NCBI RefSeq assembly: GCF_017874415.1
Contig: NZ_JAGGLM010000010.1
Location: 1 to 64,000 of the forward strand
Length of the DNA stretch: 64,000 bases
Origin: Clostridium algifaecis
GTDB taxonomy: Bacteria; Bacillota; Clostridia; Clostridiales; Clostridiaceae
Direction of reading: 5' to 3'
How positions within the stretch are numbered: the first letter of the stretch is position 1; the number at the start of each line of letters is the position of its first letter. Made by a program: the position numbers and the translations under genes. Of the stretch, positions 25,224 to 33,292 are shown piece after piece. Under the pieces are notes generated by a model. It was not told the origin of the DNA and did not search any database. It worked only from the letters and a program-made list of their open reading frames with translations.

Positions 25224-26837
25224 TTATTTTTCCATTATAAGTTGTTTAGCTTTCAGCATAGATGATGCACTCATTGAGAATTCATCCAATCCGTATTCCA
25301 CCAATATAGAGATAGCTCTTTCATCTCCTGCCATTTCTCCACACATTCCACACCATTTGCCTTCCTTATGTGCAGATTCTATGGTTAATTTTATGAGTTT
25401 AAGTACTGCTGGATGCAGTGGATTATATAAATATGATACTTTTTCATTCATCCTGTCTGCAGCAAGTGTATATTGGATTAAATCGTTAGTACCTATACTA
25501 AAGAAATCTACATACTTTGCAAGCTCCTCTGAATTTACAGCAGCTGCCGGTATTTCTACCATTATTCCTATCTCTATATCATCTTTATACTTTTTTCCTT
25601 CCTTTTTAAGTTCTTTTCTGCATTCCTTTATTACATCCTTAGCCTGCAAAATTTCTTCCAGGGAAGATATCATAGGAAACATAATTTTAAGATTTCCATA
25701 AACTGAAGCTCTTAAAAGTGCTCTAATCTGAACCTTGAATATATCAGGCCTGTCAAGACAGAGTCTTATAGCTCTATATCCCAAGAATGGATTCATTTCC
25801 TCTGGAAGTGGCAAATATGAAAGTTTCTTGTCTCCTCCTATATCCAGTGTTCTTATAACTACCGGTTTGTCTTCCATTTTCTCCAGTACATATTTATATG
25901 CTTCAAATTGTTCATCCTCTCCTGGCATGTCATCTCTATCCATATATAAAAATTCAGTTCTAAATAATCCTATGGCATCGCCGCCATTTGCAAGTACCTG
26001 TTTTACATCTTCTGGCTTTCCTATATTTCCTGCGACGAGAACACGCTTTCCATCCTTGGTAACAGTTTCAACATTTATTAATTTTTTGAGCTCTTCTCTT
26101 TCCTTTTCATATTCTTCTTTCTTTTTCTCGTATTCTCTGATGGTATTTTCATCGGGGTTTATTATAGCTGTTCCTTCAACTCCATCCACAATTATTGTAT
26201 CTCCATTTTTAACTGATGATGTTATATCCTTCATGCCAACAACTGCCGGTATTTCCAAAGTTCTTGACATAATAGCACTATGTGAAGTCCTACCTCCTAT
26301 ATCTGTAAGGAAAGCTATGACCTTGTTCTTATCAAGCTGTGCAGTATCAGATGGAGTCAAATCATGAGCCACAATTACCGTATTGTTTTCCATATTTGAA
26401 AGATCTGATATATTGCCTGTCAAGTTTGCAAGTATTCTATGTCCTACATCCTTTATATCTGCTCCTCTTTCTCTTAAATATTCATCTTCCATAGCTGCAA
26501 AAGTTGCCATGTATATTTTTACTACATCCGAAAGTGCCTTTTCTGCATTTATTTTATTATTTTCAATTTCGTTTTCAACTGCACCTGCAAATTCGGGATC
26601 ACCTAAAAGCATGATATGGCTCTCAAATACTGCTGCCTTATCTGCCCCAATTTCCCTTTCTGCTTTTTCCTTTATTTTTTGTAGCTGCTCTTCTGAATTT
26701 TTAAGAGCTTCTTTAAATCTAACTTTTTCCTTTTCTACATTATCTATTTTTACTTCTTCTATTTTTATCTTTTTATCCTTTTTTAATAATACCTTACCTA
26801 TTGAATAACCTTTTGAAGCTGCAATACCTTTTTTCAC
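25224..26837 (-). CDS. ptsI: Phosphoenolpyruvate-protein phosphotransferase (PTS enzyme I)
   Basis: Enzyme I transfers phosphate from PEP to HPr, feeding all PTS sugar uptake; EC 2.7.3.9. Length is 537 aa, slightly shorter than the common 570. The HPr-binding and phosphohistidine domains come first, with GGRTSHSAIM (active His near residue 186). The PEP-binding barrel follows with FLGYRAIRL, FSIGTNDLIQYTLA and WCGMCGEMAGD (catalytic Cys near 500). The start is GTG behind GGAGGAG. ptsH is not adjacent. Unusually the gene has a sigma-54 promoter and faces a sigma-54 activator. Confidence 0.96.
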   Translation of the reverse strand: MKKGIAASKGYSIGKVLLKKDKKIKIEEVKIDNVEKEKVRFKEALKNSEEQLQKIKEKAEREIGADKAAVFESHIMLLGDPEFAGAVENEIENNKINAEKALSDVVKIYMATFAAMEDEYLRERGADIKDVGHRILANLTGNISDLSNMENNTVIVAHDLTPSDTAQLDKNKVIAFLTDIGGRTSHSAIMSRTLEIPAVVGMKDITSSVKNGDTIIVDGVEGTAIINPDENTIREYEKKKEEYEKEREELKKLINVETVTKDGKRVLVAGNIGKPEDVKQVLANGGDAIGLFRTEFLYMDRDDMPGEDEQFEAYKYVLEKMEDKPVVIRTLDIGGDKKLSYLPLPEEMNPFLGYRAIRLCLDRPDIFKVQIRALLRASVYGNLKIMFPMISSLEEILQAKDVIKECRKELKKEGKKYKDDIEIGIMVEIPAAAVNSEELAKYVDFFSIGTNDLIQYTLAADRMNEKVSYLYNPLHPAVLKLIKLTIESAHKEGKWCGMCGEMAGDERAISILVEYGLDEFSMSASSMLKAKQLIMEK

Positions 26838-26925
26838 TTATTTTCTCCTCCTTAAATTTTCCTGAGCTCTAAAACCTTTAAATATATATTATATATATTA
26901 ATTTTTATTGTATACTGTTATATAA

Positions 26926-26942
26926 TAGCAAGTTTAATGCCA
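26926..26942 (-). promoter_or_regulatory. Sigma-54 promoter of ptsI
   Basis: Minus strand TGGCATTAAACTTGCTA fits the -24/-12 consensus TGGCAC-N5-TTGCW with a single change (C to T), including correct GG-to-GC spacing. Transcription would start about 77 nt before the GTG of ptsI. Confidence 0.8.
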
Positions 26943-27060
26943 TATTAACCGATTATATAATTTTTTTGTTATATCATTTTATTATGCTCCTAAATATCAG
27001 TATTTATTTTAAGGAATAATTTCATAAATCTTTTTTAATTGAAACTGTAATATTTAAAGG

Positions 27061-27208
27061 TTGATAAAAAATATCAGTATTTATCACAACTATACAACTA
27101 AATTTTAAAATATCATTTTAAAATGATGGACTTTGCAGCATTCTTAGTATAATATTGTAATTGATAAAAAATATCAAGCATAATATGATATTTGATAAAT
27201 TTTATCAG
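27061..27208. promoter_or_regulatory. Repeated activator boxes (UAS) upstream of ptsI
   Basis: TTGATAAAAAATATCA occurs exactly twice (27061-27076 and 27161-27176). Related boxes lie at 27077-27086 (GTATTTATCA) and 27185-27208 (TGATATTTGATAAATTTTATCA). They sit about 120-280 bp upstream of the sigma-54 promoter, as expected for an enhancer. The second copy overlaps the activator's own promoter, which predicts autoregulation. Confidence 0.65.
27161..27189 (+). promoter_or_regulatory. SigmaA promoter of the activator gene
   Basis: -35 TTGATA (27161-27166), 17 bp, -10 TATGAT (27184-27189). AAGGAG at 27211-27216 and the ATG at 27223 follow, giving a leader of about 25 nt. The -35 is part of an activator box. 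Confidence 0.5.
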
Positions 27209-27222
27209 TAAAGGAGTATATT

Positions 27223-29235
27223 ATGTATAAAAATATAATTGGAGTTCCGATCCCAAATGGAATTCATACAAGAATTGCCGCTATAATAGTACACAAAGCG
27301 GTCAGTCTCAAAAATAAATATGGAATAAACCTTTACATAAAAAAAATATCTGCTAAAGAACCCCTTGCAATAAGTATGCTGGCACTAGTATCTCTTAAAA
27401 TACAAGAAAATGAAATAATTGAAGTATCATGTATAGAAGACAGTGAGAACGGAAAAATGGCTGTCTTGGAATTGTGCAGCTTTATAACTAATGATCTCTC
27501 ACAAAATAATCCAACCATATCAAAAATAGATGATATAATAGAGCAAAATACCATAGCTTATGGAGAAATAGTCAAAAATATACCTGTAGGTATAGTGGTA
27601 ATAGATCAAAATGCCCGTATTACAACTATAAACGATTATGGTTTGAAAATAGTTAAGAAGAATTTAACTGAAGTTATAGGACGATTTATAAAAGATATCA
27701 TTCCTACTTCTGATTTACAAAATGTATTAAAGCTAAAGAAGAAAAAAGTTGGAGAAACTCAATATATAAATAATAATCTTGTCATATCAAATAGGTCTCC
27801 TATTTTCTCCAATAATAAGGTAATAGGTGCTCTTGGTGTATTTCAGGACATATCAGAACTTGTAGGGATAAAGGAATTAAATGAAAGATTTAAAAAAATT
27901 TTGGAAGCTTCGCATGAGTTAATCTGCTTTGTAGATGATAGAAGAATTATAAGCTATATAAACCCTGCTTATGAAAAACATTATAAAATAAAAAGCTCTG
28001 ATATAGTTGGAAAAGATCTTATAGACATTTCACCAAATGGGCTCAGAATAAAAGTATTTAATTCAAAAAAAGCAATCGAGGATACAGTATATCACAAGGA
28101 CAAAAAAACCATAGTATCCACTGTAGCACCTATTTTTGCCGATGGAAAATTCAAGGGAGTAATATCTATATCAAAAACTGCTGATGAATTAAAAGATCTT
28201 TTGAATAAGTTGAAAAATTCAGAAGAAAAGTTAAATTACTATAAGGAAGAACTGAACAGACAAAATAATATAGACAAAGCATTCAAATCCATAATAGGCT
28301 GCAGCAGCTCTCTTAAGGAATGTTTAATAATTGCACAAAAAGCCTCTAAGTCAACTTCTACTGTACTAATCAGAGGTGAAAGCGGAACTGGAAAAGAACT
28401 TATTGCAAAAGCAATTCATAACAACAGTGACAGAAAAAATGAATCCTTTGTAAGAATAAATTGTGCTGCAATACCTGAAAATCTATTTGAAAGTGAACTA
28501 TTTGGGTATGAGAAAGGTGCTTTTACCGGTGCCGTAAAAAGCAAGCCCGGTAAATTCGATCTGGCAAATAAGGGTACTATATTTTTAGATGAAATAGGTG
28601 ATATGCCCGTATATATGCAGGTAAAACTTTTGAGGGTACTTCAGGAAAAAGAATTTGAAAGTGTTGGCGGCCTTGTAACTCACAAAGTAGATGTAAGAAT
28701 AATTGCCGCTACAAATAAAAATCTTGAATCAATGTTAAAGAAAAATAAATTTAGAGAAGATTTATACTACAGATTAAATGTAATCAGCATAATGCTCCCT
28801 CCGCTTAGAAGCAGAAAGGAAGATATAAATCTCCTTGTAGAACATTTTATAAAAAAAATAAGCAATAAGTTAAATAAAGATGTAACCCAAATAGATAAAA
28901 AGTCTTTAAATTATTTTAGAGAATATCACTGGCCTGGCAATATAAGAGAATTAGAAAATGTAATAGAAAGGGCAATAAATATGTGTGATGGAACTATTAT
29001 AAAATCTAATGATCTTCCTTTTTATGTCAAAGGAGAAAGTTCCGAACCTGAAAGCCTTGTAAATCTTAAAAATGGAGAACTTGCCCCTATAGAAGATTAT
29101 GAAAAAGAAATTATAATTAAAGCCATGAAAAAATACAAAAGTTACAATAAAGCTGGCAAAGTTTTAGGGTTAACTCACCGTACAGTATCTCTAAAGTGTA
29201 AAAAATATGGAATAGATATAAATCATATTAACTAA
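27223..29235 (+). CDS. Sigma-54-dependent activator with N-terminal HPr-like domain
   Basis: 670 aa. Domains in order: HPr-like (about 1-90) with PNGIHTRIAA, His15 matching the HPr phosphorylation site, and ISMLALVSLKI, where Ser51 aligns with the regulatory Ser46; two PAS domains (about 105-225 and 225-330); a short coiled coil (about 325-350); the AAA+ domain with Walker A GESGTGKE near 385, the sigma-54 contact loop GAFTGA near 431 and FLDEIGDM; and a Fis-type HTH at the end (YNKAGKVLGLTHRTVSLKCKK). It should remodel sigma-54 polymerase. Context points to ptsI as a target, with phosphorylation by enzyme I as possible input; both are inference. Confidence 0.88.
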   Translation: MYKNIIGVPIPNGIHTRIAAIIVHKAVSLKNKYGINLYIKKISAKEPLAISMLALVSLKIQENEIIEVSCIEDSENGKMAVLELCSFITNDLSQNNPTISKIDDIIEQNTIAYGEIVKNIPVGIVVIDQNARITTINDYGLKIVKKNLTEVIGRFIKDIIPTSDLQNVLKLKKKKVGETQYINNNLVISNRSPIFSNNKVIGALGVFQDISELVGIKELNERFKKILEASHELICFVDDRRIISYINPAYEKHYKIKSSDIVGKDLIDISPNGLRIKVFNSKKAIEDTVYHKDKKTIVSTVAPIFADGKFKGVISISKTADELKDLLNKLKNSEEKLNYYKEELNRQNNIDKAFKSIIGCSSSLKECLIIAQKASKSTSTVLIRGESGTGKELIAKAIHNNSDRKNESFVRINCAAIPENLFESELFGYEKGAFTGAVKSKPGKFDLANKGTIFLDEIGDMPVYMQVKLLRVLQEKEFESVGGLVTHKVDVRIIAATNKNLESMLKKNKFREDLYYRLNVISIMLPPLRSRKEDINLLVEHFIKKISNKLNKDVTQIDKKSLNYFREYHWPGNIRELENVIERAINMCDGTIIKSNDLPFYVKGESSEPESLVNLKNGELAPIEDYEKEIIIKAMKKYKSYNKAGKVLGLTHRTVSLKCKKYGIDINHIN

Positions 29236-29238
29236 ATA

Positions 29239-29979
29239 TTACTTAATCAAATCTTGAAATTCTTTTGAATCTTTAACCGGATCAAAATCCTTTTCTTCTC
29301 TTATTATACTTTTAATTTCTGGAGATATATTTAAAGCTATTTTAAGATTTTTTATAGTATTTTTAATATCTCCACGTCTTCCATAAATACTTGCCTTTCC
29401 ATAATAACTCCAAACATACTGTTCCAATTCCAAATCTTTATCATACCACGAAATTGCATCATCGTAATTTCCATAAAGTTCATAGGCTAAAGCCTTATTA
29501 AATCTTCCATATCCATAATCCGGTTTCAATTCAAGACATTTGTCTATATTTCTCATACCATCTTCATAATTATTACTATAGCAAAGAGCTATTCCCTTTA
29601 TATTATAGGCTTTATAAAAACTCCCATCTTCCTTTATAATTTCATTAGCTTTGTTTATAGAATTTGAATACTGTTTTTTTCTAAATAGAGTTTCTGCTTC
29701 TTTGTACTCTAGCTCTAATTTTTTTTGCTTGCTATTTTGTAAATTAGAATTATTTGATTCATCATTTTTTGTGCTTGAATTATATTGTTTTATAGTCTCA
29801 TTATTATTTTTGCTGTAACTATACTTTAAACTATCATTATTTCTACTGCTTATTGCATTATTTACAGCAATTATAGCTACCACAATACTTAATATACAAA
29901 AAATTATTATTTTAGTTTTAAGTGAAAATTTTTTATATAATTTTTCTAAAAATGCATGATATCCACCTTTAAAACCCAT
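29239..29979 (-). CDS. TPR-repeat protein with one membrane anchor
   Basis: 246 aa. A basic N-terminus is followed by one transmembrane segment (IIIFCILSIVVAIIAV, about residues 24-40), a polar Ser/Asn-rich linker (about 45-85) and three or four TPR repeats (about 90-225). GGGAGA precedes the ATG. It converges on the sigma-54 activator with only 3 bp between stops and no visible terminator, so the mRNAs probably overlap. No specific function can be read. It resembles the TPR protein at 23065 in architecture only. Confidence 0.7.
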   Translation of the reverse strand: MGFKGGYHAFLEKLYKKFSLKTKIIIFCILSIVVAIIAVNNAISSRNNDSLKYSYSKNNNETIKQYNSSTKNDESNNSNLQNSKQKKLELEYKEAETLFRKKQYSNSINKANEIIKEDGSFYKAYNIKGIALCYSNNYEDGMRNIDKCLELKPDYGYGRFNKALAYELYGNYDDAISWYDKDLELEQYVWSYYGKASIYGRRGDIKNTIKNLKIALNISPEIKSIIREEKDFDPVKDSKEFQDLIK

Positions 29980-30006
29980 ATAAGTTATCTCCCATATAAA
30001 ACCTAT

Positions 30007-30630
30007 TTATTTGTCTTTTAGATATTTCTTCAATCTATCAGAAATATTTTTTTCTATTTCCTCTATGCTGTGTTTCTTAGCTCTACAACATATATTAGCA
30101 TCTTCATCACATATATAGCATTTTCTGCTTTTTAGTCCAAGTTCTTTCCTGCTAATGCCATTTCCTTTAGTATCATAAACATCTATGTCAACACATCTTC
30201 CGATAATGCTTCCATCTTCTATCTTTACTGTAGTCTTTTTTATGTTATATATATTTTCATTTATAACAAGAGTTAAAACTGGTCCTTCTGCCGTTATTTG
30301 CAGATTTTTATACATAATTTTATTTTTAAATTCATTAATCACCATAGGGCACAATTCTTTCATTATTCTAAAAGTTGTATAATTATTTTTATGTATTCCA
30401 GGATAATTTATTCTCATGGAAACAAGTGGTGAAAAATAATCTCTTATAAGACAATTTTGTCTATGAACCCTATGTTCTTTAGCTTGAAGTAAATCATTCA
30501 TGGTATATTTTTTAAAATTTATAAATTCTATACCATTATCATCCTTAGATATGCATTTAAGATAAATATCCTTTATTAATTTTTTTTCATTACTTTCTTC
30601 TGTACCATCATCAGTAATATTGATATTCAT
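30007..30630 (-). CDS. citX: Apo-citrate lyase phosphoribosyl-dephospho-CoA transferase
   Basis: CitX, 207 aa, attaches the prosthetic group made by CitG to Ser14 of CitD; EC 2.7.7.61. Family blocks are LLQAKEHRVHRQNCLI near residue 48, VSMRINYPGIHKN near 70, GRCVDIDVYDTKGNGISRKELGL near 140-165 (in pieces GRCVDIDVYD and SRKELGLKSRKCYICDEDA) and the terminal CRAKKHSIEEI. A 20-kb gap separates it from the other cit genes. It sits downstream of the fumarase genes. Its ATG has no adjacent Shine-Dalgarno; AAAGGAGG is 46 nt upstream, beyond a hairpin. Confidence 0.88.
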   Translation of the reverse strand: MNINITDDGTEESNEKKLIKDIYLKCISKDDNGIEFINFKKYTMNDLLQAKEHRVHRQNCLIRDYFSPLVSMRINYPGIHKNNYTTFRIMKELCPMVINEFKNKIMYKNLQITAEGPVLTLVINENIYNIKKTTVKIEDGSIIGRCVDIDVYDTKGNGISRKELGLKSRKCYICDEDANICCRAKKHSIEEIEKNISDRLKKYLKDK

Positions 30631-30638
30631 AATTTAGT

Positions 30639-30667
30639 AGAAAAGATTATCAAGGTTAATCTTTTCT
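30639..30667 (-). repeat. Hairpin between the ribosome binding site and the citX ATG
   Basis: Perfect 11-bp stem AGAAAAGATTA/TAATCTTTTCT with a 7-nt loop. AAAGGAGG lies 8 nt upstream of the hairpin (30676-30683) and the citX ATG 8 nt downstream. It may be the fumarase terminator (stem ending in TTTTCT), or folding may bring the binding site nearer to the ATG. Confidence 0.55.
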
Positions 30668-30730
30668 TTATCCAGCCTCCTTTCATAATTTGATAATTAC
30701 CTCTTCCAATATTAATTAAAAATTATAATA

Positions 30731-31291
30731 TTATAATTTGGAAGCTTTCAAATAATTATTCTGTCCCAATTCATATAGATTATTTCCTTTTGAATCAATA
30801 ACTACAACCACCGGCAAATTCTTAACTTCCAATTTTCTTATGGCTTCAGATCCAAGATCCTCATATGCTATGATTTCTGAATGTATTATAGATTTTCCTA
30901 TAAGTGCAGCAGCTCCTCCTATAGCCCCAAAATATACTGCCTTATTTTTTTTCATTGATTCTATAACTTCATTAGATCTTATTCCCTTTCCAATCATTCC
31001 TTTTAACCCAATGTCTAATAATTTTGGTGTAAAACTATCCATCCTATAACTTGTAGTTGGTCCTGCTGAGCCTATAGGATTCCCTGGTTTTGCAGGTGTC
31101 GGGCCTACATAATATATTATTTGATCTCTTATCTCCATAGGAAGACTTTCACCCTTGTCAAGTAAATCTATAAGCCTCTTATGTGCAGCATCCCTTGCTG
31201 TATATATTATACCTGATATAAATACATTATCTCCTGCATTTAAATTCTTTACCTTTTCCTCTGTAAGTGGGGTTTCTATTATTTTATCCAT
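30731..31291 (-). CDS. Class I fumarase (or tartrate dehydratase) beta subunit
   Basis: 186 aa, equivalent to the C-terminal part of iron-sulfur fumarases. Blocks are GDNVFISGIIYTARDAAHKR near residues 20-40 (as GIIYTARDAAHKR), GPTPAKPGNPIGSAGPTTSYRMD near 65-87 (as GSAGPTTSYRMD) and a C-terminal VKNLPVVVVIDSKGN. With the alpha subunit it interconverts fumarate and malate (EC 4.2.1.2) or dehydrates L-tartrate to oxaloacetate. The malate link to the cit/malic enzyme genes favours fumarase. Confidence 0.9.
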   Translation of the reverse strand: MDKIIETPLTEEKVKNLNAGDNVFISGIIYTARDAAHKRLIDLLDKGESLPMEIRDQIIYYVGPTPAKPGNPIGSAGPTTSYRMDSFTPKLLDIGLKGMIGKGIRSNEVIESMKKNKAVYFGAIGGAAALIGKSIIHSEIIAYEDLGSEAIRKLEVKNLPVVVVIDSKGNNLYELGQNNYLKASKL

Positions 31292-31332
31292 ATAATCACT
31301 GCCTATGTAAGCAGATTCAACTCCTTTCCATA

Positions 31333-32175
31333 TTAAAGTTCAATTTCCTTATGTCTTGTAACATGACAATTTATATTCACCGCTACAGGTAATCCTGCTA
31401 TATGAGTTGGATAAGTTTCTATATTTACAGCTAAAGCAGTAGTCATACCGCCAAAACCTTGGGGCCCTATCCCTGTTAAATTTATCTTTTGCAGTAATTC
31501 CTTTTCTAGATCTGCATAAAATTTATCATCATTTCTTTTATTTAAAGGTCTTATAAGCGCTCGTTTTGCAAGATTTGCGACTTTATCAAAATTTCCACCT
31601 ATACCAACACCCACAACTATTGGTGGACATGGGTTAGGTCCTGCATCTTTTACTGCTTTTAATATAAATTTTTTAACTCCTTCTATACCATCAGCTGGTT
31701 TTAGCATTTTTATCTGACTCATATTTTCCGATCCAAATCCCTTAGGTGAAACAGTTATCTTTAATTTATCTCCCATAACTATATCATAATTTATTATAGC
31801 AGGAGTATTGTCCTCTGTATTTATCCTTCTAATCGGATCTTTAACTATGGATTTTCTAAGATAACCTTCTGTATATCCTTCTCTAACTCCTTCATTTATT
31901 GCATCTTCTATACTTCCACCTGTAATATGTACTTCTTGTCCAATTTCAACAAATACACATGCCATTCCGGTATCCTGGCACATAGGCATTTCTCCATTTT
32001 TTGATATATCTATATTTTGCAATATTTTATTTAATATGTCTTTAGCAATGGGCCATTTTTCTTGTTCTTCTGAAGTTTTTATTCTGTCTTTAACATCCTG
32101 TGAAAGATAATAATTTGATTCTATACAAAGTTTTTTTACTGCTTGAGTTATACATTTTACGTTTATTTCTCTCAT
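31333..32175 (-). CDS. Class I fumarase (or tartrate dehydratase) alpha subunit
   Basis: 280 aa catalytic subunit carrying the [4Fe-4S] cluster. Family motifs are MPMCQDTGMACVFVE near residue 62, GYTEGYLRKSIVKDP near 100, GPNPCPPIVVGVGIGG near 185 and GPQGFGGMTTALAV near 243. The conserved cysteines in CQDTG and NPCPP are intact. AAAGGAG precedes the ATG. The beta gene follows after 41 bp. Tartrate dehydratase cannot be excluded by reading. Confidence 0.92.
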   Translation of the reverse strand: MREINVKCITQAVKKLCIESNYYLSQDVKDRIKTSEEQEKWPIAKDILNKILQNIDISKNGEMPMCQDTGMACVFVEIGQEVHITGGSIEDAINEGVREGYTEGYLRKSIVKDPIRRINTEDNTPAIINYDIVMGDKLKITVSPKGFGSENMSQIKMLKPADGIEGVKKFILKAVKDAGPNPCPPIVVGVGIGGNFDKVANLAKRALIRPLNKRNDDKFYADLEKELLQKINLTGIGPQGFGGMTTALAVNIETYPTHIAGLPVAVNINCHVTRHKEIEL

Positions 32176-32219
32176 TATAGGTATATTCTCCTTTACATCA
32201 AATTATAAATTAATAAATA

Positions 32220-33197
32220 TTAATTCTGATACTTTAGTTCTATTATTTTCGATTTTAGAGTCTTTACTGAATTTTCATCTAAATTGTACAAAAATTTTAG
32301 TATAGGCTTGCTGTCACTAATATTATCCTTTACATCTTTGTATCTACCAGGCGATACCAATACAACGCTGCAACTATTTATAATCTTTTTCAGTTCAACA
32401 ATATCTGTTGTATTTGTATATTTAATGTCTATGTTTTCAAGTCCTGCTCTCTCCAATGCTCCTCTCACTTTAAACATAAATTCATTTGAAATGCACACAA
32501 AAGCAAATTTAGTTTTATCAGGATATTTTGCAATTTTAACTATTGTTTCTAAATCAACATTAATTGCTACTCCTATTACTTCTTTTTTAAATTTGCTTGT
32601 AAGATTATTCACTTCGTTAACATGATTAAAAGTTGATATTATGACCTGGCAATTTTTTATAATATTTTCAACTTTACTATTCACATTCTTTAAATCATCA
32701 ATAGTAAGAGGAATAACATTTATATCCGTACTTTCTATAAGTTGATCACTGAACATTTTAGACTGCTCTATATTACATTCCACATAAACTGCAGTAATTT
32801 TACTCATAATATTTCTTTTCTCTTTAATTCTCTTATTTACAATTTCTAAAAATTCATCCGGGCTTATTCCAGTTTCTACACCTTCTTCAAAAGCAAGGTC
32901 TATAAATTTCACTATTTTTTCTTTTACATTTTGTATCTTCCATGGATTTGTGTCCTCAGCTACAAAAGTTCCCCTTCCCTGGTATGACTTCAGGACTCCC
33001 TCCTGCTCTAAGTCATTATATGCCGAACTTATGGTATTTCTGCTTACTTTTAAACTTTCAGATAATTCCCTTTCTGTAGGCATTTTATTTCCAACTCTTA
33101 AAATATCATTTTTTATTAAATACATTATATGTTTTTTTACTTGCAAATAAAGCGGAACTCCACTTTCCTTATCTAATTTAATATATATTTTAACCAC
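32220..33197 (-). CDS. GntR-family regulator with unusual C-terminal domain
   Basis: N-terminal winged HTH of GntR type (GVPLYLQVKKHIMYLI, GNKMPTERELSESLKVSRNTISSAYNDLEQEG, given here as separate stretches GNKMPTERELSES and SRNTISSAYNDL), then about 230 aa resembling a Rossmann/periplasmic-binding-like sensor rather than the common UTRA or FCD domains. It lies 44 bp upstream of the fumarase genes, so it is probably their regulator. The start is unclear: GTG at 33197 is used here; the only good ribosome binding site (GAGGTGG) overlaps that codon and points to a rare ATA or ATT start at 33188 or 33182; a TTG at 33248 gives a longer frame. Confidence 0.78.
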   Translation of the reverse strand: MVKIYIKLDKESGVPLYLQVKKHIMYLIKNDILRVGNKMPTERELSESLKVSRNTISSAYNDLEQEGVLKSYQGRGTFVAEDTNPWKIQNVKEKIVKFIDLAFEEGVETGISPDEFLEIVNKRIKEKRNIMSKITAVYVECNIEQSKMFSDQLIESTDINVIPLTIDDLKNVNSKVENIIKNCQVIISTFNHVNEVNNLTSKFKKEVIGVAINVDLETIVKIAKYPDKTKFAFVCISNEFMFKVRGALERAGLENIDIKYTNTTDIVELKKIINSCSVVLVSPGRYKDVKDNISDSKPILKFLYNLDENSVKTLKSKIIELKYQN

Positions 33198-33292
33198 CTC
33201 AAAATTTACTGTATTAATCAATCTGCAAACTAATAGTATCACAATCAATAATATATATGCAATATATGCTGAAATACATATGAGAGGTTAAT

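Larger units (their letters stand above)
26838..27222. other. Divergent control region ptsI / HPr-fused sigma-54 activator
   Basis: 385 bp without a gene. It contains the ptsI sigma-54 promoter (26926-26942), a cluster of TGATAAAAAATATCA-type boxes (about 26993-27010, 27061-27086, 27161-27176, 27185-27208), and a sigmaA promoter for the activator overlapping the last boxes. Confidence 0.75.

Noticed and set aside
27131-27153. TTGCAG...TATAAT as activator promoter
   Set aside because: Spacing is only 9 bp; the TTGATA-17-TATGAT pair at 27161-27189 fits better.
29236-29238. Terminator between the sigma-54 activator and the convergent TPR gene
   Set aside because: Only 3 bp separate the stops and no hairpin with a T run was found in either gene end.
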